NCBI GenBank assembly: GCA_020205615.1
Contig: CM035168.1
Coordinates: 131,760,795-131,824,794, forward strand
Source of the DNA: Panax quinquefolius
Lineage: Eukaryota > Streptophyta > Magnoliopsida > Apiales > Araliaceae
Reading direction: 5' to 3'
DNA: 64,000 bases
The notes under the pieces were generated by a model. The model made no database searches and had not been told where the DNA came from. It was given only the letters and a program-made list of their open reading frames with translations. How positions within the stretch are numbered: the first letter of the stretch is position 1; each line of letters starts with the position of its first letter. Positions 35,819 to 47,587 of this stretch are shown here, piece after piece. A program made the translations under genes and the position numbers.

Positions 35819-36704
35819 GGATTGCCTGGAATAGATATTATCATCTTATTGGAGTGGTTGTTTTTGTATATTCACAAGGATTTGGATAATGCTTGTATTG
35901 TATGACAGGATTTGGTATAATATACCTTCTATTATCAGTGTAAAAGCATTTGCAGCCTGAAATTTAACTGGTAGTCTCTTCATGCTTTTGGAATACTTCC
36001 TTGCACCTATTATTGCAAATCACGGGAAGGAAGGAAGGAAATCTGCGTGGTCTACATTTAGACATTAAATTTGAAGACTAAAACTTATTATTGAAAGAAA
36101 TTATGTGGAAGGGTAGACTATGCAAATTTTATTACTTGAAGGAAGAAAAGCTCATTTCCTGACTGGAAGTATTAAGGAAATATATTCACCGCCAAAATTT
36201 AGAAAGAAAGATGCAAAATATAAAAAAGAAGAAAGCAATAGTGTCTCATACTCTAAGTTGGGGTATTCAGTAATGGTGTGTTATGTTGTCTAAAGAGTTG
36301 CTTCCTCCGAGTCGAAGATGCGACCGACCGTCCTAGATTTTTCCCATACCATTATTTGTAGCCAAATACTCCCCCCCAACTCCCTCAGTCCCGCAATGAT
36401 TGTACAATTAGTTTTAATTCGTATTTCTTCCCAAGATAACTATACTTTTATTCCCAAATGTAGTAAAAAAATACTACTAATAATTTAGACAATAATTGAG
36501 GTATATTATAAAATAATGAAAACAAAATAATTTTATGTGGCGCAACAACACGTCTTTATATACACCAGACCCAGCTATTCTGTATCACTATCAAGCTCTT
36601 CCTACAGATTAAATAAACATAAAATCCTAAACGGACATCATCATATAACCAGACATCCTACAGAATCATGATCGAAGATGATACTTATAATACATCTACA
36701 AACA

Positions 36705-39700
36705 TCACAAACCGAAAATATGGTCACTTGCACAAAATATAGCGGAGCCAAATTGTCTTGTGTTCAAGTCACTCCCATCCAGAGCAGAACCAAATCTATC
36801 AAGCCACTGAGTTGGGCTAGGGTTTTCAGTCTCCTCTACCCACTCCGAAGTCATATCGATGTCATCAAGTTGAAGAGGATCAGCTTCTGAAGACTTTGGT
36901 TTTATTGATCTCGCTAACTTGAGATTATAGTTTATGTAAACAAGATCATTTAATGTTTCCTTGTCAATCTTATTGCGCTTCTCAGAGTGGATTTGATGAA
37001 ATGTGCCCCAGTGCCTCTCGAAGGTACATGTGCTGCAAACTTGACTGAGTATTCGAATGGCAACTCGTTGTAATATGGGAGCAGAATCACCATACTGTTC
37101 CCACCACAGGCCTACAATACATTTGTCATATGTTAAGCATTTCTACATGTACACATGCAACTGTCACAACAAAGCATACAGGTGCTCACAAACTAAACAT
37201 TTGTTTGTGTAGCATGCATAGACACACATCTTGTGTACATTAGGCATGAACTCGTCTATAATCTTAAAAGAATATGCGTTGATGAGTAGTAGTGAGTATT
37301 ACAGCATAGCTAAATGGTTATAGCTATAAAAATACGATATTGCCATTGTTTTTTTTTTTGGCATGTGTGTTTATATGGACACAAATTTGTGTGAAAAGTA
37401 TATGATACCCACACAAGTTTGCGTGAAAAATATTTACCACTTATATATATGATCTAGAAAGGTTCAAGGAGAAAAACCAAACTCAAAAGGTGGAAAAGAA
37501 AAGAACCCACAAAAAAAAAATCAATAAAAATAAATAATAATAATAATAATAATGAAAAATTAACTATGAGGTGGGACCGATTCTCGGGATTTTGCACAGT
37601 GAAGTTTAAATACAAGTCATGTCTTATCAGTACTTGCATTTTGTATATTGCTAGATTCAAACAAATATGTTTTGCCATGTTTAGCAGTTACAAGTAATGT
37701 TCTAATTTTTAAAAAATCAGCTCAAGTCGTTTATGGTTTGTTCTTTATACAATCATGCTAGTAAGTAAAGATGTAGTAAAACATTATATGGGTTATCACC
37801 CTGAAACCTCCAACCTTGAAACCTTACAGTAATACCTTAAACGAAGTACCATGAAGCATTTCTAGTATCCAACATTTTAGTAGAGCTCCAAACTCTCGGT
37901 TTTGCAAAAAGGAATCAAGCTTTGCTTTTCCATCGTGGTTAGCTTATGTGTTTGTGCATCGTTTTTAACTTCATGATATAATGCACTTTAACTAGCAGCA
38001 TGCAAAGTACGTAGAGGGCACTATTGTTGCTTACAACTATTTATTGCACCCAAATGATGTGAGGAGGTGCACGAAGGAAATACTGATTCTAAAAGTTAAC
38101 CTCATACCAACACGTGATAGAAAGTTCTATACATACCAGGTGAAACTGTATCAATTGCCTCCTTTGCAAGATTGCAACCAAACATCCCTGTTGCCCTTGT
38201 AAATAACAGAATTTGATTAGTGATGTCCCGTCTTAGATCAGGCGTTGGAAGTAGCTTTTCAAGAACTCTAAAAAAGTCTTCTTTTATAGATCCAAGAAAT
38301 TTAATTTCTGGATTATATTGGATGCTAGGATTCAAAAAAGCTGCTGCCGAATGTAGAGGCGAATGGAGATACTTCTGCCACTTCTTATCCACAATATCTA
38401 AAAATGTCTTGCACTTAATTTCATCCATTATGTAGTACGTCCTTATTGACTCCTTGGCTCTGGTCATCACCTCATATACAAAACCTACAGCAGGTTTTGC
38501 TCCAGATACTTCTCTCATAACTTTCAGAATGGGATCAGAAACAGCAACACACTCTTCCACTGACCTCCAGAAATCATTATCATCAAGAATACCAATAAGA
38601 GTTATGCTTTGTGGTTTGTTTGCATAAGCCGAATTTGCAGAAACTTCAGGGCTATTGAACATATGTTTCAGTCTCACCCTCTGCTTCAGAATAACCTGCA
38701 ATGAGAGGAAGTTTGAAACGGACTTTGTGATACCCGTCTTAATTATTTCCTGTCCAGCAGTGAACTTCTTCATTAAATCAAGCATCGAGGAACTGTTATA
38801 TATAAACTTCGAAATAGCTTGAGCTTGTAAGATACACCTGCTCACCCAATCTACCTTAGAAAACTCCTCCAAGATAGCATTCAAACATTGGGAAGCACAA
38901 GGGGACACAAAGATGGTTCCATAGTTCTGCAGGATATGGTTTACTATACCATTGCAATTGAGAGTATTGTCCACAATAATTTGCACAACATTTTCTGGGC
39001 CAAAATTTTGAATTACAGAGTCAAATAAATCAGCTAGGCTTTTTATGTTTTTATAATACGAAGATGCATCTACTGACTTGTGGAAAAAAGTTCTGGACGG
39101 CGATGAAACTAAGAAGTTAATCAAAGCTCTAGATTTGTTGTCAATCCATGTTTCTGCAATTATAGTACAACCTGTTGTTGCCCACTCTTTCTCAATATCT
39201 TTTGATTGTAAACTCATCTCAGACTTGATCCTCTCTAACCATGTGTTTTTCAGAGTTTCGGCAGATGGGCCTCTTAATCCATTTCCACACTTCCCGACTG
39301 CATCAATCATTAGCTGATAAGATGAAGAACGGGCTATGCTGAAGTCCAGTTTATTTTCAAAAAAGAACATAGCAATACTTCTCTCAGCATTTTCTTGCTC
39401 ACTAGCTGATGAAGATCCCATTGGTGTCATGGAAGGGAAAATTTTCGCAACTGGAGATGCAGATGCCTTCACAGACATGAGAGTTCTGCTAGCAGAGATA
39501 TTTACAAGAGATTTTGCTTCTGCTAGCTTTTGCTTCTTAGCACTAGAAGTTTCCTTAACTTCCTCCTTTGTCGCTATTATAGCCCTCACCCTATCAGTAA
39601 CATCATCCCTTACTTTACTACACGGATTCACTCCTTTACTGGGAATTCGAGACAAATGATGTTTTAATCTACTGATGCCACCATTCAGAACTCTGAAGCA

Positions 39701-40440
39701 GAACTTGCATCGCACCTTGTTTCCATCCAACTTCTCAGCATATTCCCAACAAACATCTTTTTCACGAACCACTGCGTGAAATGGATGTATTAAATTATTA
39801 ATGGTCATTAGTGATTTCTTTTTACTGCAGCTTAATTTTCAACTCCTTGACATCAACATAGCACATCTCATACTGGGAGACAATAAACATTATTAACTGT
39901 GGACATTAAGTTGAGAAATATAAAAATACAAGTAATACCACAAAAAGGGGAAAGAGGAAAAAAAAATAGAAGAAAAAAATATAATCAACCAACACAGGAT
40001 GTTCAAACTCCTTCATTAGTTTCAAGTTTGATCACAAATGAAAAATGTACATCATTTCTTGAGTTCATTAGTTTCAAGTTTGATTAAGCCAATATTGTTG
40101 CAGTTGGCCTTACATTTTCTGAAATCAATTATCAGTTAACCGAGTAATAAAAGAGTTGAACCAAAATCTCCAATTCAGGAATCATGACCCATAAACTAAA
40201 GGTGGTTCAATTTTCTCCATGCACCCAAATTTAAAACCACTCTAAATCAATTATTAACCTGCTTTTAGATTGTAATATGTCATAACAAAGCATATTAATA
40301 CAAAAAATGAGTAGCGCTGACAAAGACGTGGAAAGATAAGTCCTCAAACAGCAAAAATATATATTTGAAGACATGAAAACTAGCTCAGATGTCTCTATTA
40401 AAATTCAAATTCATTTAAGAATTAAAGGCTGGGGCTTACT
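36705..40440 (-). CDS. hAT-transposase-derived BED zinc-finger protein, 680 aa
   Basis: Coding exons on the minus strand are 40440 (the A of ATG), 39771-38137 and 37111-36705; 1+1635+407 = 2043 nt, exactly 681 codons. The BED-type zinc finger is at about 7-51 (C22, C25, H38/H39, C51), a DUF659/hAT-like region at about 155-330, and the hAT dimerisation end at about 546-595 (WWEQYGDSAP...FERHWGTF). Catalytic positions are altered: the expected SDGW aspartate is AETW (E207), and the CxxH motif reads CASQ (292-295). The gene has introns, one long clean frame and no terminal inverted repeats, so it looks like a domesticated transposase acting in DNA binding. From memory it resembles an Arabidopsis hAT-like protein (At1g79740). 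An unspliced reading would start at 39808 with 12 extra residues. Confidence 0.87.
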
Positions 40441-40476
40441 GATACGGAGAGATGTCTTCCCCTGCTGCAAATTGAC
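40440..40476 (-). other. small 5' exon of the hAT-derived gene carrying the A of the start codon
   Basis: On the minus strand, a donor (...CCGTATCA then GTAAGC) follows the A at 40440. Acceptors precede it either at TTTGCAG (exon start 40464) or at TATTTTTAG (exon start 40476). Joined to the acceptor CACGCAG before 39771 (TGGTTCGTG), it forms ATG-GTT-CGT, giving MVREKDVCWEYAEKL, the usual start of this family. This is inference; no transcript is available here. Confidence 0.6.
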
Positions 40477-41291
40477 CTAAAAATAGGCAGAAGAGGAAAT
40501 ACATTATAATTTTTTAAGAAATCTATTATATCTAAGCTCAACTATAAAAGATAGAGAACAAAGATTTTCATACTTGAATAATCCTCCAATAACAATTCAT
40601 AAAGCTTGTCACAAAATGTGTACAAAATTCTAAAAATAAATCCTCTACTCTGCTCTTTATGGGAACTGAATTCAGGTTCTGCTCCCATGGATTTTTCATA
40701 ATAGGTACTTTAATTGGACGACAAAATAATATCATCAAAATTTTGGAACCACCTTGCAAGACTTATTACTTGTTTTTATATACATCAAACTGCATTAAGA
40801 TAATACCACAATAAAATGTTAAACCTCAAGGGAATTCATTCATAGTCAGAAAGCTGTGCCATAACTTGATGTTCTTCAAAATAAAAAATAAATCAAAAGC
40901 CCATAATTTGGCCATTTATTTAACCACCACCAATAAAAAAAAAAATTAAAAAAATCAACACCTTCATTAAGAATATACTGATTCAAAATTTTCCAATAAA
41001 TAATGAGTTCCTGCAATTACTTTACAATCTACTAAGGTCCTAGCTTAAACTCGAAATATATCAGCATGTTAGAACATAATGATGTTATAGTTTCAAATTT
41101 CACTTCCCCAATTATCTCAGTCACCATCAAGCAATTCCAATTTCCAGTAGGGTGTTTTTGGAAAACACAATATCCAGCACTTTCTCACCAAGCAATCGAC
41201 CAAATTATAAATCGAATCTCAATATTTGTCAGAGAAGCAAATGAAAGCTTGACAAGAGAAAATAGCGATAAATGAAATACAGTGCGCTTAC

Positions 41292-41395
41292 AGCTCTTAT
41301 CGATGGATGGAGAGAGATAAACGGAGGTTGCAGATTTGTAAGATTTATCGCGATATTTTAGTGGACTTAGGGTTTTTCGGGTATTATTCACTTTA
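41292..41395 (-). other. likely first (5' UTR) exon of the hAT-derived gene
   Basis: On the minus strand, a splice donor (GAGCT then GTAAGCGC) ends this region at 41292. It is upstream of the small exon at 40440, and GC content rises here. The exact transcription start is not visible. Confidence 0.45.
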
Positions 41396-41399
41396 ATCT

Positions 41400-43170
41400 G
41401 TGCTGTAGCCGTGGACCTTCTTTCTTTTTCTATTTCTATTTTCTCGCCCTTTCTCGTTTTCAGCTTCCTTCGGGTTTCTCCATTTTAATACCACTACTAG
41501 TACTGCACGGATGGAGGAGTACTTCTTTTTTTCCCGTTGTCGGCGATATATCGCGTAATCATATGTAGACGTGGAGCAATAACATGCGACAATCTGGCGT
41601 TCCGATATCGAAATGGTAATACTAATACCCTTCTTGATTACAAAACGACGACGTCGTCACTAGCTATGTTAATTGGTGTGGGACACAGGGAAAAAGCATA
41701 TGGAAAATATATTACGGTTCTTAAATATATAGTATATTTTTTGTCATAAAAAAGTATCTTATGATATGTTAATTGGATAAATCTCTTATAATTAATTATA
41801 TATTTTATTTTATTTAATATCACAATATTTAAGATATATTTTAAATAAAAATTTTAAATCTTTAATATTATTTAAATTAAAAAAATATAAAAATTAAACA
41901 TATAAAATATCTATATACTAATACAACGCAATGTATACGGGATACAGTTATATTAATGCGTATTATATATTACTAGCTTTTGTGTTGTGTTGTGTATGTA
42001 ATTTAGGGAGAGAAAAATAATTTTTATTGAAATAATATATAAACTTGTAGAATGAATAAATAAAAGAAAAACTTATGATGTGACACAATTACACCAATTA
42101 CACGTCGACTTACTTTGCGGCTTTATTAATTGAAATACATTATTTTTTGGATAGTGACGCATATATGCACCATAAAATGATTGTTGCACACCCTCATATA
42201 TCAAATTAATTAAATTACACTTAATTAATAAGAAGTCAATTAAAATATTTATCATTTGTAATTTGTCCATTCTAGTTGAAAGTTTTTATTATTATTTTTT
42301 AAAATATATAGTTTATAATAAATTGTCTCTCCAATAACTATATAGAATTAACAAAAAATGAATCCCATTTATAGCGATGATTTTTTAAAATCATTTATAA
42401 TATAAAAAATAAGTTTTTTATACTATAGGTCGTTATAGCCGGTTCATTTTTAGTTCGCTCTCTATGGTTAGCTGAAGAGTTTACAATATCTAAAAAGTTT
42501 ATATATTGACTAAATAATTTATTTTTATTTTTATTTAATTTTAAGGTTTTGTAAAAATTGTGTTCAAGTAAAAATAAATCTGTTGAATCAGACGGCCCAA
42601 TAAACTATAGTGGATAAAACTTTTTTAGGTTTTCTAATATTGTATGCGTTCTAATCTCTAATTTAAAATTTAAAATTTAAAATTTAAAATATTATTATAT
42701 AATATCAGAAATTAAGTAAAAATGTAATAGGTTTAATAAAGTAGTTAAATTCAATTTGAGGTTTAAAATTTGGCTAACTAAGTGTATATACACATATATC
42801 CTCCTAACTTATAAATATTATTATGTATAACAAAATTAAGGCAAAATAGATAAATACTAAATGATTAATGTAAGGAGTGATGATATAGATATAGTAGATA
42901 CCATTGTTGGGTGTTGGGAAGAAATTGTTATTATGGAGAAGTAATGGAAGAGAATTATAATAGTAGTATTGTAGTTACTATATATAAATGATCCAATATA
43001 AGTAAGCAAATGTCTTGTTCTTTAGTAAGTAAGTAAGTTTTGGAGACTTTAGTAGGTAGTAATTAATTAATTAGGTATTGATGTTGAAGTCTACTTTTGA
43101 AATTCATTATTGGAAGTTGAGTGTAATAGTGGATTGATTTGTTCATATTAAGGCAATTTTAACCTTCAAT
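41400..43170. other. intergenic, no gene seen
   Basis: This is AT-rich spacer between the divergent hAT-derived and LRR-kinase genes. It holds AATTTAA-type tandem repeats at about 42659-42692 and many (TA) stretches. Nothing codes convincingly. Confidence 0.55.
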
Positions 43171-43173
43171 ATA

Positions 43174-43321
43174 TTTGGATGACAGATGACAGATGACAGC
43201 AGAAGAAGAAGAAGGAGGAGGAGGAGGAGGAGGAGGAGGAGGGAAGACTAATTAATGAGGGAAGACTAATAACATTTATTATTATTATTATTATTATTCT
43301 CCTCCTCCTTCTCCTTCTCCT

Positions 43322-43355
<34 letters not shown>

Positions 43356-43356
43356 G
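43174..43356. repeat. composite microsatellite with inverted purine and pyrimidine arms
   Basis: In order: three ATGACAG units (about 43178-43198), (GAA)n then (GGA)n on the + strand (43201-43242), a duplicated GGGAAGACTAAT, (TTA)n (about 43277-43298), CTC/CTT triplets (43299-43324) and five GCGTCT hexamers (about 43325-43355). The purine-rich and pyrimidine-rich arms are complementary and about 57 bases apart. Confidence 0.85.
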
Positions 43357-43739
43357 AATATACTTAACTAGTTGTTGTAATTATATCGAGGGAGGGGGTA
43401 GAGTAGTTGTTCCGCTTTATCCGTCTTCCTCCACGTGCAACCTCCACCCTTCCCGGTCTTAATTTGACAAAATACCACCACCACGCATCCATATCACTTT
43501 CAAACTAGGAATAGTAATAGTAATAATATGCATAATTAATATTAATATTTGGGTTGGGGCCAATGGTTTCTCCTTCTACTACAAGCAAACACGCTTCACT
43601 TTAATCATCTCATCACCATCAAAATCAACTACTACGTTTTAGCACCTGTCCCTGTCGTTTCTTAATTCAACCCTCAAACATCTATCACTTGATTTCATTT
43701 TATTCAATCCTCCGATCCATTATTTGACATACACAAATT

Positions 43740-43746
43740 AATTAAA

Positions 43747-43785
<39 letters not shown>

Positions 43786-43812
43786 GAGAGATATAGAGAG
43801 AGAGAGACAGGT
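43740..43812. repeat. (TA)n and (GA)n microsatellites in the LRR-kinase 5' region
   Basis: A (TA)n run at about 43748-43779 is followed by GAGAGAGAGA-type repeats at about 43784-43810. They lie about 350-420 bases before the start codon and may be in the promoter or 5' UTR. Confidence 0.85.
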
Positions 43813-44164
43813 CTAAGGTCTTTGTCTTCACCGGGAGGATCTACTATCTCCCATCTCCAGGTGTGGTCACTTTTTTTTCCTCCCAATTTGATTCATTTTC
43901 GTTACTACTACTGCTACTAGCATTTTCTTCATTCTCCCACCAATTAAACATTTTTTTTATTAATGAAACCCACCTAACTTTTTGTATGCTTGTTTGACCA
44001 TAACTCTATTTTATTTTTTTAAAGCATGATTCGATTGAATAATCAACGAAACGCCTCACCTTTTAACGGAATCTATTTATGTTTGTTTGGTGAAATGTCT
44101 AATTCTACTTCTGCTTTTTTCTTATGTATAAAGCTGTGCTTATGATCTTTGAATAAGTGACGAA

Positions 44165-46771
44165 ATGGATATCAAGTTCATGTTCTTCGCTATTTTCTTG
44201 TTTGAATCTCTTCTCTTTTTGGTAGCAACCCCTGAACCCACTAAAGATAAACAAGCCTTACTCGATTTTGCCCGAAATCTTTACCATTCTCGCCCTCTCA
44301 ATTGGGATGACAATTCTTCTGCTTGTAGTATTTGGACTGGAGTGACATGTAATCATGATCAATCTAGAATTATAGCCGTCCGATTGCCTGGAATCGGTTT
44401 TCACGGCCAAATCCCCTCAAACACCATCAGCCGCATGTCAGCACTTGAGCTACTGAGTCTGAGATCCAACGGCATATCTGGTCCTTTCCCTCCTGATTTC
44501 TCAAAGCTTGGAAACTTGACTGCCCTCTACCTTCAGTCCAATAAGTTCTCTGGCTTGCTGCCGTTGGATTTCTCGGTTTGGAAAAATCTTTCCAATATCA
44601 ATTTGTCACACAATGCTTTTAATGGCAGCATCCCTTCCTCAATTTCAAATTTGACTCACCTAACAGCTTTGAATCTTGCTAACAACTCACTTTCAGGTGA
44701 AATACCTGATCTCAATATCCCTAGTCTCCAACTGCTAGATCTATCCAACAATAATCTCACTGGAACAGTCCCTCAATCTCTTCGGAGATTCCCAAGTTCG
44801 GCTTTCTTTGGTAATAATTTTTCTCCTGAAAATCTCCCTATTCCATTTCCTCCAGCTCTTTCGCCCAATGCTCAACCTTCAAAAAAATCCTCAAAACTTA
44901 GCGACTCTGCAATCCTAGGTATTGTAATTGGCAGTTGTGTTCTGGGGTTTGCCATACTGGCTGTGCTGTTGATTGTTCGCTATTCCAATAGAGGGGATGA
45001 AAATGTGGTTTTGGCCAATTCCCAGAAGAAAGAAACAAATATGGCTAAAACAGTCTCTGGGAGGCGGGACAGAAATACTAGTCTTGTTTTCTTTGAGGAT
45101 TGTAATCTTGCATTTGACTTGGAAGATCTGTTGAGAGCTTCTGCTGAAGTGCTTGGAAAGGGAACATTTGGGACAACGTATAAGGCAGCGTTGGAGGATT
45201 CAACCACGGTTGTAGTAAAGAGATTAAAGGAAGGGAGTGTTGCAAGACGAGAGTTTGAGCAGCAGATGGAAGTTGTTGGAAGTATCAAGCATGAGAATGT
45301 GGCTGCCCTAAGAGCATATTACTATTCCAAGGATGAAAAGCTCATGGTGTATGACTATTACAGTCAGGGGAGCGTATCGGCAATGTTACATGGTATGTTT
45401 TGCTCTCTCAGTCTCTATCACCCATTTTCCCTTTGTTAGCTTGCTTGTAAGAATTACTTCCAATTTTTATTTTTTTCTTGAAGCAGAGTTGTAGTATTTA
45501 ATATTCAGTTATTTTCACTATGTATATCTTCTTAACCAAGTGCTGATCTTATTTTTTGGTTCCAATGAAATAAGATGGACAAAATACATCTTTTCAAATA
45601 GGATTTGTTCATTCTATGTGAGAATATTAGCTTGGTTTTTCAAGAATAACTAGACTGGCTCAGGAAGTTTTTCAACTAGGATGGATACAACTGGCCCCAG
45701 CTCATTCAAGCATGACCATAGGAACTTGCCTCTGCAAATTTCAACTCCAGATTTTTTTTAGGATTGACAGAGAGGAAACATCAGATTATGTTAATGTTAA
45801 AGCAGTGTAATACACACACACACATATTTATATATATTGTTATGTATTTGTATATATTTTGTTGACGGGAGGAGGAAGCTTGACTTTAACAACTTCAAAT
45901 ACAAGCTTTCCTTCTGAAATTGAAGTTCAGATTTGCAATTGAGAAGGGGTTAACATAGACAATTCTATCATGTCACACCCTTTCCTTATTCTCTATGCAA
46001 TCTTAGGAGAATGCTGATGAATAGAGGTAATCAACATATAAGCCTACAACTTTTAAAGTAACTATATTCTGATGAATCTAATTCATCTCTATAACTTTTT
46101 CAGCAAATAGAGGTCAGGGTCGGACTCCTCTAGACTGGGAAACTAGACTAAGGATAGCTGTTGGTGCAGCAAGGGGCATTGCTCATATCCACACACAACT
46201 CGGTGGGAAGCTTGTTCACGGAAACATAAAAGCCTCAAACATTTTTCTCAACTCTCAACAATATGGTTGTGTAAGTGATCTTGGCTTAGCAACACTGATG
46301 AGTCCAATGGCCGCACCAGCTATGCAGAGTGCAGGATACCGAGCCCCAGAAGTAACGGACACTCGGAAAGTGTCTCATGCATCTGATGTTTACAGCTTTG
46401 GTGTCTTGCTGTTTGAGCTTCTAACTGCGAAGTCTCCGATACTTGTCGCAGGAGGTGATGAGGTCATCCACTTGGTCAGATGGGTTCATTCTGTTGTCCG
46501 AGAGGAATGGACTGCAGAAGTGTTTGATGTGGAACTTTTGAGGTATCCTAATATAGAGGAGGCGATGGTGGAGATGTTGCAAATAGGGATGGCATGCGTC
46601 GCAAGAGTGCCGGAGCAGAGACCCAAAATGTCAGAGGTGGTGAGAATGGTGGAGGATATTATGAGGATTATTAATATAGGAAATCAGCCATCCTCTGAAG
46701 CTAAATCAGAAGGTTCAACTCCAACGCATACACTCCCTATAGTTGAGATAGGATCGTCTTCTGTTTCATAA
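44165..46771 (+). CDS. LRR receptor-like kinase, probable pseudokinase, 631 aa
   Basis: Exons are 44165-45392 and 46104-46771, joined in frame (1228+668 = 632 codons); the intron is 711 bp GT-AG. Residues 1-22 look like a signal peptide, 26-65 an LRR N-terminal cap (W-x-GVTC), and about 70-205 about five leucine-rich repeats. A membrane helix lies at about 248-272 ([20 protein letters not shown]). The kinase domain has the glycine loop GKGTFG (331-336) and lysine K352, but the HRD motif is HGN (448-450) and DFG is DLG (468-470). Loss of the catalytic Asp suggests little or no phosphotransfer, as in the LRR-III 'probable inactive' receptor kinases. It should sit in the plasma membrane and signal through partners. 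The ligand is unknown. The C-terminal tail is rich in S and T. Confidence 0.92.
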
Positions 46772-47587
46772 TATAGTATAAATGATATTATTGTTTCACT
46801 AAGAAGTCGGTTGTTATAAATATATATATATATATATATATATTTTCCCTTTCCAATTCTTTATTTTGAACCACGGGATCTGTTAAAAAAGATTCTAGTT
46901 TTGTGAATAATTGCTTCCGTGTGACAAGTAGCTTACACACTTGACACAAATTAAGTCAAGGGTTAGGTTGGTTTACTGAATTGTTTTGACCAGGAAGGAT
47001 TTTTGAAAAGTTTGTTAGGTTGGTTTACTGAATTATTTTGATCAGGATGTTAGTGTGTGATTTTTGAAAAGTCCCACCGAATAAAGAGACCTTCTCGAAA
47101 GTTGCATCTATTCTTTATTTACATTGAAGCAAAGTTTCAGGGTTTTGTTCTTCCTTTCCTGTTCTCCTTTTGTCCATTTTTGTTTCAAGACAGACATAGC
47201 TATCTGTGAATAGCTTAATCAAGTTGTACATCCAATCCAATAATAGTTATCACAGATATATAGCATAATATTTTCTTATTTGAAAAGATGAATAATCACC
47301 AGTTGGAGTTGTAGCAACTGTTTTTGTATGCTGCAGCAGGCAAGTAATTAGATCACCGGGATCGGTAAACCGACTAACAAAAATATTATAAGAAACAAAA
47401 AGCTACAACATCTGGTGCGGCTGGGGTACGAGGTGGCCATAAAATGGCTTAGCAACGGTAAAAGATTTCATCTCCTTTATCAATGAACACAGTCAATCCC
47501 CCAAATCCCTCAATCATAGGGTTCAAGCAACTGCAGCACTCCACAAAACATAAGGCCAGGCCAGGCCAGGCCAGACGATAATGCAAC
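46772..47587. other. intergenic between convergent gene ends
   Basis: It holds the 3' region of the LRR kinase gene with (TA)n at about 46818-46842, a partly duplicated segment ('gttaggttggtttactgaat' at about 46961 and 47009), and a short (GGCCA)n run at about 47552-47572. No coding sequence. Confidence 0.6.

Noticed and set aside
36355..36500. Stowaway-like end (ACTCCCTCAGTCCCGC) after the UBA-domain gene
   Set aside because: No matching inverted end or paired TA target could be found, so I do not call an element.
39772..39808. Start codon at 39808 for the hAT-derived gene
   Set aside because: It gives 12 non-conserved residues ahead of the family start and reads through a good acceptor (CACGCAG). 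The spliced ATG fits length and frame better, though it remains the fallback.
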